In this document: positions 36,271 through 49,690 of the stretch, one piece after another
Numbering within the stretch: the stretch's first letter is position 1
How the letters are laid out: every line of letters starts with the position of its first letter
DNA from: Petrolisthes cinctipes
Taxonomy: Eukaryota; Arthropoda; Malacostraca; Decapoda; Porcellanidae
Reading direction: 5' to 3'
DNA: 64,000 nucleotides
Assembly (NCBI GenBank): GCA_033782935.1
Contig: JAWQEG010000133.1
Span: 372,001 to 436,000 of the forward strand
Translations under genes and position numbers: made by a program
The notes under the pieces: generated by a model
Databases searched by the model: none
What the model was told of the DNA's origin: nothing
What the model saw: only the letters and a program-made list of their open reading frames with translations

Positions 36271-39046
36271 TTATATCTCAAATTCAGGCTGAAAACACCC
36301 GAAAATTCGATATTTTGGGGTCCCAGAAGCGATCTGTACATGCCTACTCAGTGATAGAATATTTTCAAAATATAGACCCAAAACCTGCTAGAAATCGATA
36401 TTTCAGGTGCCCGAAGTCGATATCTCAAATTCAGGCCCAAAACACCCGAAAATCCGATATTTTGGAGTCCCAGAAGCGATCTGTACATGCTTACTCCGTG
36501 TTAGAGTATTTTCAAATTACAGGCCCAAAACATACAGAAAACCGATATTTTAGGTGCCCAAAAGTCGATATGTGCATGCATCTTCTATACTCGTTTATAT
36601 CTCAAATTCAGGCTCCAAACACCCGAAAATTCGATATTTTTGAGTCCCAGAAGCGATCTGTACATGCCTAATCAGATACAGGCACAAAACATGCGTAAAA
36701 TCGATATTTTAGGTGCCCAAAGTCAATATATGTTTGCATCTTCTGCACCCGTTTATATCCCAAATTCAACCTCAAAACACCCGAAAATTCGATATATTTG
36801 GGTCCCAAAAGCGATCTGTACATGCCTACTCAGTGCTAGAATGTTTTCAAAATATAGGCTCAAAACATACTAAAAATCGATATTTTAAGTGTCCAAAGTC
36901 GATATGTGCAAGCATCTTCTGTACCCTTTTATATCTCAAATTCAGGCTCAAAACACCCGAAAATTCGGTATTCTTGGGTCCTAGAAACGATATGTACATT
37001 CCTACTCCTAGTTAGAATGATTCCAAAATACAGACCCAAAACAAGCTCAAAATCGATATTTTAGGTGCCCAAAGGTCGATATGTGCATGTATCTTCTGTA
37101 CCCGTTTATATCTCAAATTCAACCTCAAAACACCCTAAAATTCGATATTTTTGGGTGCCAGAAGCGATCTGTACATGCCTACTCAGTGCTAGAATGTTTT
37201 CAAAATATAGGCTCAAAACATGCTAAAAATCGATAATTTAGGTGCCCAAAGTCGATATCGCAAATGCAGGCCCAAAACACCCGAAAATTCGATATTATGG
37301 GGTCCCAAAAGCGATCTGTACATGCCTACTCCGTGTTAGAGTATTTTTAATATACAGGCCTAAAACATACTACAAATCGATCTTTTAGGTGCCCAAAAGT
37401 CGATATGTGTATGCATCTTCTGCACCCGTTTATATCCCAAATTCAGGCTTAAAACACCCGAAAATTCGATATTTTTTCGTCCCAGAAACGATCTGTACAT
37501 GCCTACTCAGATACAGGCCCAAAACATGCTGAAAATCGATATTTTAGGTGCCCAAAGTCGATATGTGAATGCATCTTCTGCAGCCGTTTATATCCCAAAT
37601 TCAACCTCAAAACACCCGAAAATTCGATATATTTGGGTCCCAGAAGCGATCTGTACATGCCTACTCAGGGCTAGAATGTTTTCAAAATATAGTCTCAAAA
37701 CAAGCTAAAAATCGATATTTTTAGTGTCCAAAGTCGATCTTCTGTACCCATTTATATCCTAAATTCAGGCTCAAAACACCCGAAAATTCGGTATTTTTGG
37801 GTCCTAGAAGCGATATGTACATGCCTACCCCGTGTTAGAGTATTTTCTAAATACAGGCTCAAAACACGCTCAAAATCAATATTTTAAGTGTCCAAAGTCG
37901 ATATGTGCATACATCTTCTGTACCAGTTTATATCTCAAATTCAGGCTCAAAACACCCGAAAATTCGGTATTTTTGGGTCCTAGAAGAGATCTGTACATGC
38001 CTACTCCTAGTAAGAAGGTTTTCAAGATACAGACCCAAAACATGCTCAAAATCGATATTTTAGGAGCCCAAAAGTCGATATGTGCATGCATCTTCTGTAC
38101 CCGTTTATATCTCAAATTCAGGTCCAAAACACCTTAAAATTCGATATTTTGGGGTCCCAGAAACGATCTGTACATGCCTACTCAGTGCTAGAATGTTTTC
38201 AAAATTTAGGCTCAAAACATGCTTAAAATCGATATTTTAAGTGTCCATAGTCGATATGTGCATGTATCTTCTGTACCCGTTTATATCTCAAATTCAACCT
38301 CAAAACACCCTAAAATTCGATATTTTTGGGTGCCAGAAGCGATCTGTACATGCCTACTCACTGGTAGAATGTTTTCAAAATATAGGTTCAAAACATGCTA
38401 AAAATCGATATTTTTAGTGTCAAAAGTCGATCTTCTGTACCCATTTATATCTTAAATTCAGGCTCAAAACACTCGAAAATTCGGTATTTTTGGGTCCTAG
38501 AAGCGATATGTACATGCCTACTCCTAGTTAGAATATTTTTAAAATACAGGACCAAAACATACTGAAAATCGATCTTTTAGGTGCCCAAAAGTCGATATGT
38601 GCAAGCATCTTCTGTACCCGTTTATATCTCAAATTCAGGCTCAAAACACCCGAAAATTCGATATTTTCGATTCCCAGAAGCGATATGTACATGCCTACTC
38701 CGTGTTAGAGTATTTTCAAAATACAGGCCCAAAACATACTGAAAATCGATCTTTTAGGTGCCCAAAAGTCGATATGTGCATGCATCTCTGTACCCGTTTA
38801 TATCTCAAATTCAACCTCAAAACACCCTAAAATTCGATATTTTTGGGTCCCAGAAGCGATCTGTACATGCCTACTCAGTGCCAGAATTTTTTTTAAAATA
38901 TTGGCTCAAAACATGCTAAAAATCGATATTTTTAGTGTCCAAAGTCGTACTTCTGTACCCGTTTATATCTTAAATTCAGGCTCAAAACACTCGAAAATTC
39001 GGTATTTTTGGGTCCTAGAAGCGATATGTACATGCCTACTCCTAGT
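36271..39046. repeat. Satellite units; includes transplanted domain-I-like piece
   Basis: Satellite only. About 36490-37040 resembles domain I sequence at 15.5-16.1 and 19.99-20.55 kb (GAAAACCGATATT, TATATGTTTGCATC, TACATTCCTACTCC). It is followed by domain II forms, including CTACCCCGTGTTAGAG near 37825 and 164-bp units at 37735 and 38428. Confidence 0.78.
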
Positions 39047-39811
39047 TAGAATATTTTTAAAATACAGGCCCAAAACATACTGAAAATCGATCTTTTAGGT
39101 GCCCAAAAGTCGATATGTGCAAGCATCTTCTGTACCCGTTTATATCTCAAATTCAGGTTCCAAACACCCGGAAATTCGATATTTTGGGGTCCCAGAAGCG
39201 ATCTGTACTGGCCTATTCAGATACACGCCCAAAACATGCTGAAAATCGATATTTTAGGTGCCCAAAGTCAATATGTGCATGCATCTTCTGTACCCGTTTA
39301 TATCTCAAATTCAGGCTCAAAATACCCGAAAATTCGATATTTTCGAGTCCCAGAAGCGATCTGTACATGCCTACTCAGTGCTAGAATATTTTCAAAATAT
39401 AGACCCAAAACATGCTCAAAATCGATATTTTAAGTGTCCAAAGTCAATATGTGCATGCATCTTCTGTACCCGTTTATATCTCAAATTCAGGCTCAAAACA
39501 CCCGAAAATTCGATATTTTGGAATCCCAGAAGCGATATGCACATGCTTACTCCGTGTTAGAGTATTTTCAAAATATAGGCTCAAAACATGATAAAAATCG
39601 ATATTTTAAGTGTCCAAAGTCGATATGTGCATGCATCTTCTGTACCCGTTTATATCTCAAATTCAGGATTAAAACACCCGAAAATTCGGTATTTCGGGGT
39701 CCTAGAAGCTATCAGTACATGCCTACTCCTAGTTAGAATGTTTTCAAGATACAGACCCAAAACATACTTAAAAATCGATATTTTAGGTGCCCAAAAGTCG
39801 ATATGTGCATG

Positions 39812-41415
39812 CATCTTCAGTACCCCCCAAAATATTTTGGGGTCCCAGAAGCGATCTGTACATGCCTACTCAGTGCTTGAATATTTTCAAAATATAGACC
39901 CAAAACATGCTAGAAATAGATATTTTAGGTGCCGAAAGTCGATATCTCAAATTCAGGCCCAAAACACCCGAAAATCCGAAATTTTGGAGTCCCAGACGTC
40001 GTGTTAGAGTATTTTCAAAATACAGGCCCAAATTACTGTATACTGAAAATCGATCTTTTAGGTGCCCAAAGTCGTTTATATCTCAAATTCAGGCTGAAAA
40101 CACCCGAAAATTCGATATTTTGAGGTCCCAGAAGCGATCTGTACATGCCTACTCCGTGTTAGAGTATTTTCAAAATACAGGCCCAAAACATGCTGAAAAT
40201 CGATATTTTAGGTGCCCAAAAGTCGATATGTGCATGCATCTTCAGTACCCGTTTATATATCAAATTCAGGCTCAAAACACCCGAAAATTCGATATTTTTG
40301 TGTCCCAGAAGCGATCTGTACATGCCTACTCCGTGTTAGAGTATTTTCAAAATACAGGCCCAAATTACTGTACACTGAAAATCGATCTTTTAGGTGCCCA
40401 AAGTCGATATGTGCATGCATCTTCTGTTTCCGTTTATATCTCAAAATCAGGTTCCTAACACCCGAAAATTCGATATTTTGGGGTCCCAGAAGCGATCTGT
40501 ACATGCCTACTCAGATACAGGCCCAAAACATGCTGAAAATCGATATTTTTAGGTGCCCAAAGTCGATATGTGTATGCATCTTTTGCAACCCTTTATATCC
40601 CAAATTCAACCTGAAAACACCCGAAAATTCGATATTTTTTGGTCCCAGAAGCGATCTTTACATGCCTACTCAGGGCTAGAATGTTTTCAAAATATAGGCT
40701 CAAAACATGCTCAAAATCGATATTTTAGGTGCCCAAAAGTTGATATGTGCATGCATCTTCAGTACCCGTTTATATCTCAAATTCAGGCTCAAAACACCCG
40801 AAAATTTGATATTTTGGGGTCCCAAAAGCGATCTGTACATGCCTACTAAGTGCTAGAATATTTTCAAAATATATGCCCAAAACATGCTAAAAATCGATAT
40901 TTTGGGTGCCCAAAGTCGATATCTCAAATTCATGCCCAAAACACCCGAAAATTCGTTATTTTGGGGTCCCAGTATCGATCTGTACATGCCTAATCGGTGT
41001 TAGAGTATTTTCAAAATACAGGCCCAAAACATACTGAAAATCGATCTTTTAGGTGCCCAAAACTCGATATGTGCATGCATCTTCTGTACCCGTTTAAATC
41101 TCAAATTGAGGTTCCAAACACCCGGAAATTCGATATTTTGGGGTCCCAGAAGCGATCTGTAAATGCCTATTCGGATACAGGCCCAAAACATGCTGAAAAT
41201 CGATATTTTAGGTGCCCCAAGTCAATATGTGTATGCATCTTCTACAACCGTTTATATTCTAAATTCAACCCCAAAACACCCGAAAATTCGATATTTTTCG
41301 GTCCCAGAAGCGATCTGTACATGCCTACTCAGTGCTAGAATGTTTTCAAAATATAGGCTCAAAACATGCTAAAAATCGATATTTTTAGTGTCAAAAGTCG
41401 ATCTTCTGTACCCGT
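39812..41415. repeat. Segmental copy, partner of 42772-44521
   Basis: Shared markers are the palindrome, a B half shortened by about 19 bp (CAGACGTCGTG here, CAGACTTCGTG at 42952), a 26-bp deletion giving AAAGTCGTTTATATC (40071/43031) and AAATTACTGTA. The offset is 2,960 on the left and 3,106-3,107 after about 40310. Confidence 0.88.
39825..39842. repeat. Perfect 18-bp palindrome CCCCAAAATATTTTGGGG
   Basis: The sequence equals its own reverse complement. It replaces the normal join between A and B halves. About 30 bases of A and the five-base TCGAT between the AAAAT and ATTTT arms are missing. The flanks are ordinary satellite. Confidence 0.95.
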
Positions 41416-42771
41416 TTATATCTCAAATTCAGGCTCAAAACACCCGCAAATTCGATATTTTGAGGTCCCAGAAGCGATCTGTATATGCCTACCCCGTGTT
41501 AGAGTATTTTCTAAATACAGGCTCAAAACATGCTCAAAATCGATAAATTAAGTGTCAAAAGTCGATATGTGCATACATCTTCTGTACCCGTTTATATTTC
41601 AAATTCAGGCTCAAAACACCCGCAAATTCGGTATTTTTGGGTCCTAGAAGCGATCTGTACATGCCTACTCCTAGTAAGAATGTTTTCAAGATACCGACCC
41701 AAAACATGCTCAAAATCGATATTTTAGGAGCCCAAAAGTCGATATGTGCATGCATCTTCTGTACCCGTTTATATCTCAAATTCAGGCCCAAAACACCTTA
41801 AAATTCGATATTTTGGGATCCCAGAAGCGATCTGTACATGCCTACTCAGTGCTAGAATGTTTTCAAAATATAGGCTCAAAACATGCTAAAAATCTATATT
41901 TTAAGTGTTCAAAGTCGATAAGTGCATACATCTTCTGTACCCGTTTATATCTCATATTCAGGCTCAAAACACCCGAAAATTCGATATTTTGGGGTCCCAG
42001 AAGCGATCTGTACATGCCTACTCCTTGTTAGAGTATTTTCAAAATATAGGCTCAAAACATGATAAAAAATCGATATTTTAAGTGTCCAAAGTCGATATGT
42101 GCATGCATCATCTGTACCCGTTTATATCTCAAATTCAGCATCAAAACACCCGAAAATTCGGTATTTCGGGGTCCTAGAAGCGATCAGTACATGCCTACTC
42201 AGGGCTAGAATGTTTTCAAAATATAGGCTCAAAACATGCTCAAAATCGATATTTTAGGTGCCCAAAAGTTGATATGTGCATGCATCTTCAGTACCCGTTT
42301 ATATCTCATATTCAGGCTCAAAACACCCGAAAATTTGATATTTTGGGGTCCCAAAAGTGATCTGTACATGCCTACTCAGTGCTAGAATATTTTCAAAATA
42401 TAGGCCCAAAACATGCTAAAAATCGATATTTTAGGTGCCCAAAGTCGATATCTCAAATTCAGGCCCAAAACACCCGAAAATTCGTTATTTTGGGGTCCCA
42501 GAAGCGATCTGTACATGCCTACTCAGTGCTAGAATGTTTTCAAAATATAGGCTCAAAACATGCTAAAAATCGATATTTTTAGTGTCAAAAGTCGATCTTC
42601 TGTACCCGTTTATATCTTAAATTCACGCTCAAAACACTCGAAAATTCGGTTTTTTTAGATCCTAGAAGCGATATGTACATGCCTACTCCTAGTTAGAATG
42701 TTTTCAAGATACAGACCCAAAACATACCTAAAAATCGATATTTTCGGTGCCCAAAAGTCGATATGTGCATG
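41416..42771. repeat. Satellite units between the two copies
   Basis: Satellite only. It includes CTACCCCGTGTTAGAG near 41490, CTAGTAAGAATG near 41670 and a 164-bp unit near 42593. Confidence 0.8.
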
Positions 42772-44521
42772 CATCTTCAGTACCCCCCAAAATATTTTGG
42801 GGTCCCAGAAGCGATCTGTACATGCCTACTCAGTGCTAGAATATTTTCAAAATATAGACCCAAAACATGCTAAAAATAGATATTTTAGGTGACCAAAGTC
42901 GATATCTCAAATTCAGGCCCAAAACACCCGAAAATCCGATAATTTGGAGTCCCAGACTTCGTGTTAGAGTATTTTCAAAATACAGGCCCAAATTACTGTA
43001 TACTGAAAATTGATCTTTTAGGTGCCCAAAGTCGTTTATATCTCAAATTCAGGCTGAAAACACCCGAAAATACGATATTTTGAGGTCCCAGAATCGATCT
43101 GTACAAGCCTACTCCGTGTTAGAGTATTTTCAAAATACAGGCCCAAAACATGCTGAAAATCGATATTTTAGGTGCCCAAAAGTCGATATGTGCATCCATC
43201 TTCAGTACCCGTTTATATATCAAATTCAGGCTCAAAACACCCGAAAATTCGATATTTTTGGGTCCCAGAAACGATCTGTACATGCCTACTCAGTGCTAGC
43301 ATATTTTCAAAATATAGACCCAAAACATGCTAGAAATAGATATTTTAGGTGCCCAAAGTCGATATCTCAAATTCAGGCCCAAAACACCCGAAAATCCGAT
43401 ATTTTGGAGTCCCAGAAGCGATCTGTAAATGCTTACTCCGTGTTAGAGTATTTTCAAAATACAGGCCCAAATTACTGTATACTGAAAATCGATCTTTTAG
43501 GTGCCCAAAGTCGATATGTGCATGCATCTTCTGTTTCCGTTTATATCTCAAATTCAGGTTCCTAACACCCGGAAATTCGATATTTTGGCGTCCCAGAAGC
43601 GATCTGAACATGCCTACTCAGATCCAGGCCCAAAACATGCTGAAAATCGATATTTTAGGTGCCCAAAGTCGATATGTGTATGCATCTTTTGCAACCGTTT
43701 ATATCCCAAATTCAACCTCAAAACACCCGAAAATTCGATATTTTTGGGTCCCAGAAGCGATCTGTACATGCCTACTCAGGGCTAGAATGTTTTAAAAATA
43801 TAGGCTCAAAACATGCTCAAAATCGATATTTTAGGTGCCCAAAAGTTGATATGTGCATGCATCTTCAGTACCCGTTTATATCTCAAATTCAGGCTCAAAA
43901 CACCGGAAAATTTTGTATTTTGGGGTCCCAAAAGCGATCTGTACATGCCTCCTCAGTGCTAGAATATTTTCAAAATATAGGCCCAAAACATGCTAAAAAT
44001 CGATATTTTAGGTGCCCAAAGTCGATATCTTAAATTAAGGCCCAAAACACCCGAAAATTTGTTTCTTTGGGGTCCCAGAAGCGATCTGTACATGCCTAAT
44101 CGGTGTTAGAGTATTTTCAAAATACAGGCCCAAAACATACTGAAAATCGATATTTTAGGTGCCCAAAAGTCGATATGTGCATGCATCTTCTGTACCCGTT
44201 TAAATCTCAAATTCAGGTTCCAAACACCCGGAAATTCGATATTTTGGGGTCCCAGAAGCGATCTGTACATGCCTATTCAGATACAGGCCTAAAACATGCT
44301 GAAAATCGATATTTTAGGTGCCCCAAGTCAATATGTGTATGCATCTTCTGCAACCGTTTATATTCCAAATTCAACCCCAAAACACCCGGAAATTCGATAT
44401 TTTTCGGTCCCAGAAGCGATCTGTACATGCCTACTCAGTGCTAGAATGTTTTCAAAATATAGGCTCAAAACATGCTAAAAATCGATATTTTTAGTGTCAA
44501 AAGTCGATCTTCTGTACCCGT
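42772..44521. repeat. Segmental copy, partner of 39812-41415, with one extra 147-bp unit
   Basis: Longer than its partner by one short monomer at about 43275-43430. The offset changes by exactly 147 bp between about 40201/43161 and 40361/43468. This shows gain or loss of a single unit after the block was copied. Confidence 0.88.
42785..42802. repeat. Second copy of the 18-bp palindrome
   Basis: Identical to 39825-39842 and placed in the same context, 2,960 bp away. It was duplicated with the surrounding 1.6-kb block rather than formed twice. Confidence 0.95.
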
Positions 44522-44714
44522 TTATATCTTAAATTCAGGCTCAAAAAACTCGAAAATTCGGTATTTTTGGATCCTAGAAGCGATATGTACATGCCTACTC
44601 CTAGTTAGAATGTTTTCAAGATACAGACCCAAAACATGCTCAAAATCGATATTTTAGGTGCCCAAAAGTTGATATGTGCATGCATTTTCAGTACGCGTTT
44701 ATATCTCAAATTCA

Positions 44715-45550
44715 GGCTCCAAACACCCGAAAATTCGATATTTTGGGGTCCCAAAAGCGATCTGTACATGCCTACTCAGTGCTAGAACATTTTCAAAATA
44801 TAGACCCAAAACATGCTAAAAATCGATATTTTAGGTGCCTAGAGTCGATATATCAAATTCAAGCCCAAAACACCGGAAAATTCGATATTTTAGGGTCCCA
44901 GAAGCGATCTGTACATGAATACTCCGTGTTAGAGTATTTTCGAAATACAGGCCCAAAACATACTGAAAATCGATCTTTTAGGTGCCCAAAAGTCGATATG
45001 TGCATGCATCTTCTGTACCCGTTTATATCACAAATTCAACCTCAAAACACCCTAAAATTCGATATTTTTCGGTCCCAGAAGCGATCTGTACATGCCTACT
45101 CAGTGCTAGAATTTTTTTCAAAATATAGCCTCAAAACATGCTAAAAATCGATATTTTTAGTTTCCAAAGTCGTACTTTTGTACCCGTTTATATCTTAAAT
45201 TCAGGATCAGAACACTCGAAAATTCGGTATTTTTGGGTCCTAGAAGCAATATGTACATGCCTACTCCTAGTTAGAATGTTTTCAAGATACAGACCCAAAA
45301 CATGCTCAAAATCGATATTTTAGGTGCCCAAAGTTGATATGTGCATGCATCTTCAGTACCCGTTTATATATCAAATTCAGGGTCAAAACACCCGAAAATT
45401 CGATATTTTGGGGTCCCAGAAGCGTTCTGTACATGCCTACTCACTGCTAGAATATTTTCAAAATATAGTCCCAAAACATGCTAAAAATCGATATTTTAGG
45501 TGCTCAAAGTCGATATCTCAAATTCAGGCCCAAAACACCCGAAAGTTCGA
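44715..45550. repeat. Segmental copy, partner of 34280-35445
   Basis: The offset is 10,435 at the left edge and 10,110 after the first short unit; the difference is the single 325-bp composite missing here. The right edge is near 45550, where GGGTCCTAG replaces GGGGTCCCAG. Confidence 0.83.
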
Positions 45551-45584
45551 TATTTTTGGGTCCTAGAAGCGATATGTACATGCC

Positions 45585-45921
45585 TACTCAGTGCTAGAAT
45601 ATTTTCAAAATATAGACCCAAAACATGCTCAAAATCGATATTTTATGTGTCCAAAGTCAATATGTGCATGTATCTTCTGTACCCGTTTATATCTCAAATT
45701 CAGGCTCAAAACACCCGAAAATTCGATATTTTGGAGTCCCAGAAGCGATCTGTACATGCCTACTCAGTGCTAGAATATTTTCAAAATATAGACCCAAAAC
45801 ATGCTCAAAATCGATATTTTATGTGTCCAAAGTCAATATGTGCATGCATCTTCTGTACCCGTTTATATCTCAAATTCAGGCTCAAAACACCCGAAAATTC
45901 GATATTTTGGAGTCCCAGAAG
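45585..45921 (+). repeat. Two adjacent near-identical 176-bp monomers
   Basis: Bases 45585-45745 and 45761-45921 differ at one position that I can see (GTGCATGTATC against GTGCATGCATC). Both carry the otherwise rare TTTTATGTGTCC and TTGGAGTCCC. Neighbouring units elsewhere differ much more, so this is a recent single-monomer duplication. Confidence 0.87.
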
Positions 45922-46437
45922 CGATATGTACATGCTTACTCCGTGTTAGAGTATTTTCAAAATATAGGCTCAAAACATGCTAAAAATCGATATTTTAAGT
46001 GTCCAAAGTCGATATATCAAATTCAAGCCCAAAATACCGGAAAATTCGATATTTTAGGGTCCCAGAAGCGATATGTACATGCTTACTCCTTGTTAGAGTA
46101 TTTTCAAAATATAGGCTCAAAACATGCATTAAATCGATATTTTAAGTGTCCAAAGTCGATAAGTGCATGCATCTTCTGTACCCGTTTATATCTCAAATTC
46201 AGGATCAAAACACCCGAAAAATCGGTATTTCGAGGTCCTTTATGCGATCAGTACATGCCTACTCCAAGTTAGAATGTTTTCAAGATACAGACCTAAAACA
46301 TTCTTAAAAATCGATATTTTAGGTGCCCAAAAGTCGATATGGGCATGCATCTTCAGTACCCGTTTATATCTCAAATTCAGGCAGAAAACACCCAAATATT
46401 CGATATTTTGAGGTTCCAGAAGCGATCTGTACATGCC

Positions 46438-47277
46438 TACTCCGTGTTAGAGTATTTTCAAAATACAGGCCCAAAACATGCTGAAAATCGATATTTTAGG
46501 TGCCAAAAGTCGATATGTGCATGCATCTTCAGTACCCGTTTATATATCAAATTCAGGCTCAAAACACCCGAAAATTCGATATTTTGGGGTCCCAGAAGCG
46601 ATCTGTACATGCCTACTCAGTGCTAGAATATTTTCAAAATATAGACCCAAAACATGCTAGAAATAGATATTTTAGGTGCCCAAAGTCGATATCTCAAATT
46701 CAGGCCCAAAACACCCGAAAATCCGATATTTTGGAATCCCAGAAACGATCTGTACATGCCTACTCCGTGTTAGAGTATTTTCAAAATACAGGCCCAAATT
46801 ACTGTATACTGAAAATCGATCTTTTAGGTGCCCAAAGTCGATATGTGCATGCATCTTCTGTTTCCGTTTATATCTCAAATTCAGGTTACTAACACCCGGA
46901 AATTCGATATTTTGGGGTCCCAGAAGCAATCTGTACATGCCTACTCAGATACAGGCCCAAAACATGCTGAAAATCTATATTTTAGGTGCCCAAAGTCGAT
47001 ATGTGTATGCATCTTCTGCAACCGTTTATATCCCAAATTTAGCCTCAAAACACCCGAAAATTCGATATTTTTGGGTCCCAGAAGCGATCTGTACATGCCT
47101 ACTCAGGGCTAGTATGTTTTCAAAATATAGGCTCAAAACATGCTCAAAATCGATATTTTTGGTGCCCAAAAGTTGATATGTGCATGCATCTTCAGTGCCC
47201 GTTTATATCTCAAATTCAGGCTTAAAACACCCGAAAATTTGATATTTTGGGGTCCCAAAAGCGATCTGTACATGCCT
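46438..47277. repeat. Segmental copy of 43111-43950 (offset 3,327)
   Basis: Shares AGAAATAGATATT, GAAAATCCGATATT, AAATTACTGTATACTG and CTTCTGTTTCCG in order. A third copy, about 54600-55170, follows this one at offset 8,033. Confidence 0.85.
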
Positions 47278-48500
47278 AATCCGTGTTAGAGTATTTTCAA
47301 AATACAGGCCCAAAACATACTGAAAATCGATCTTTTAGGTGCCCAAAAGTCGATATGTGCATGCATCTTCTGTACCCGTTTTAATCTCAAATTCTGTTTC
47401 TAAACACCCGAAAATTCGATATTTTTCGGTCCCAGAAGCGATCTGTACATGCCTACTCAGTGGTAGAATGTTTTCAAAATATAGGCTCAAAACAAGCTAA
47501 AAATCGATATTTTTAGTGTCCAAAGTCGATCTTCTGTACCCGTTTATATCTTAAATTCAGGCTCAAATCACCCGAAAATTCGGTATTTTTGGGTCCTAGA
47601 AGCGATATGTACATGCCTACTCCTTGTTAGAATGTTTTCAAGATACAGACCCAAAACATGCTCAAAATCGATATTTTAGGTGCACACAAGTCGATATGTG
47701 CATGCATCTTCAGTACCCGTTTATATCTCAAATTCAGGCTCAAAACACCAGCAAATTCGATATTTTGAGGTCCCAGAAGCGATCTGTACATGCCTACCCC
47801 GTGTTAGAGTATTTTCTAAATACAGGTTAAAAAAATGCTCAAAATCGATAATTTAAGTGTCCAAAGTCGATATGTGCATAGATCTTCTGTACCCGTTTAT
47901 ATTTCAAATTCAGGCTCAAAACACCCGAAAAATCGGTATTTTTGGGTCCTAGAAGCGATCTGTATATGCCTACTCCTAGTTAGAATGTTGTCAAGATACA
48001 GACCCAAAACATGCTCAAAATCGATATTTTAGGTGCCTAAAAGTCGATATGTGCATGCATCTTCTGTACCCGTTTATATCTCAAATTCAGGCTCAAAACA
48101 CCCGAAAATTCGATATTTTGGGGTCCAAGAAGCGATCTGTACATGCCTACTCCGTGTTAGAGTATTTTCAAAATACAGGCCGAAAACATGCTGAAAATCA
48201 ATATTTTAGTTGCCCAAAGTCGATATCTCAAATTCAGGCCCAAAACACCTGAAAATTCTATATATTATGGGGTCCCAGAAGCGATCTGTACATGCCTACT
48301 CTGAGTTAGAGTATTTTCAAAATACAGGCCAAAAACATGCTCAAAATCGATATTTTGGGTGACCATAGTCGATATGTGCAAGCATCTTCAGTACCCGTTT
48401 ACATTCCAAATTGAGGTTCAAAACACCCGAAAATTTAATATTTTTGGGTCCCAGAAGCGATCTGTACATGCTCACTCTGTGCTAGAATATTTTACAAAAT
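47278..48500. repeat. Satellite units at the domain II/III border
   Basis: Satellite only. About 47465-48050 resembles 55145-55720 (offset 7,679) and 37670-38130, all with ACAAGCTAAAAATCG and CTACCCCGTGTTAGAG. A GAAAATAG plus nine-T form starts domain III near 48527. Confidence 0.8.
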
Positions 48501-48629
48501 ATAGGCCTAAAACATGCTGAAAATAGTTTTTTTTTGTGAAGAAAGTCGATATGTGCATGCATCTTCTTTACCCGTTTATATCTCAAATTCGTTCTCAAAA
48601 CACCAGAAAATTCGATATTTTTGGGTCCC

Positions 48630-49690
48630 AGAAGCGCTCTTTACATGCCTACCCAGTGCTAGATTAAATTCAAAATATAGGGCCAAAACATACTAAAAAT
48701 CGATATTTTAGGTGCCCAAAGTCGAAATGTTCATGCATCTTCTGTACCCGTTTATATCCCAAATTCAGTCTCAAAACACCTGAAAATTCGATATTTTTGG
48801 ATCCCAGAAGCAATCTCCACATGCATAGTCAGTGTTAGAATATTTTCAAAATACAGGCCCAAAACATGCTTAAAATCGATATTATAGGTGATCAAAGTCG
48901 ATATCTGCATGCATCTTCTGTTCCCGTTTATATCCCAAATTCAGGCTAAAAACACCTGAAAATTTGATTTTTTGGGGTCCCAGAAGCGATCTGTACATGC
49001 CTACTCAGTGTTAGAATATTTTCAAAATACAGGCCCAAAATAAGCTGAAAATCGCAATTTTTGGTGCCCAAAATCGATATGTGCATGAATCATCAGCACT
49101 CGCTTGTATCCCAAATTCAGGTTTAAAACACCTTAAAATTCGATACTTTTTGTTCCCAGAAGGGATCGGTAAATGCCTACTCAATGTTAAAATATTTTCA
49201 AAATACAGACCCAAAACAAGCTGAAAACCGATATTTTATGTGCCCAAAATTTATATGTGCATTCATCTTCTGTACCCGTTTATATCCCAAATTCAGGCTC
49301 AAAACACCCGAAAATTCGATATTTTTGGGTCTCAGAAGCAATCTGAACATGCTTACACAATGCTAGAATACATTCAAAATATAGGGCCAAAACATCCTGA
49401 AAATCGATACTTCAGGTGACCAAAGTCGATATGTGCATGTATCTTCAGTACCGGTTTCTATCTCAAATTCAGGCTCAAAACACCCGAAAATTCTATATTT
49501 TTGGGTCCTAGAAGCGATCTGTACATGCCTACTCCTAGTTAGAATGTTTTCAAGATACAGACCCAAAACATGCTCAAAATCGATATTTTAGGTGCCCAAA
49601 AGTCGATATGGGATTGCATCTTCTGTACCAGTTTATATCTCTTTCAGGCTCAAAACACCCAAAAATTCGATATTTTGGGGTCCCAGAAGC
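48630..49690. repeat. Divergent-monomer block, copy 1 of 3
   Basis: Holds units that differ from the consensus more than their neighbours: GATTAAATTCAAAATATAGGG, AGCAATCTCCACATGC, AAAATCGCAATTTTTGG, ATCAGCACTCGCTTG and CGATACTTTTTGTTCCC. The whole group recurs at 53113-53967 (part, offset 4,277) and 58394-59454 (offset 9,764). Confidence 0.86.

Larger units (their letters stand above)
20551..48500. repeat. Array domain II
   Basis: Pure satellite, no gene. It is marked by the 12-bp-deletion unit, by A-rich CTAAAAAAAAATATTTT forms (26.0-29.2 kb), by GGAAATTCG B starts and by AAATTACTGTATACTG (40.0-46.8 kb). It lacks the CATATCTACTTTG, TACGCAGTGC and ACCGGTTTC markers of domains I and III. Confidence 0.68.

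Noticed and set aside
39825..39842. CCCCAAAA resembling a ciliate telomere repeat
   Set aside because: It occurs once per palindrome, is not tandem and is fully explained by the satellite hairpin arms.
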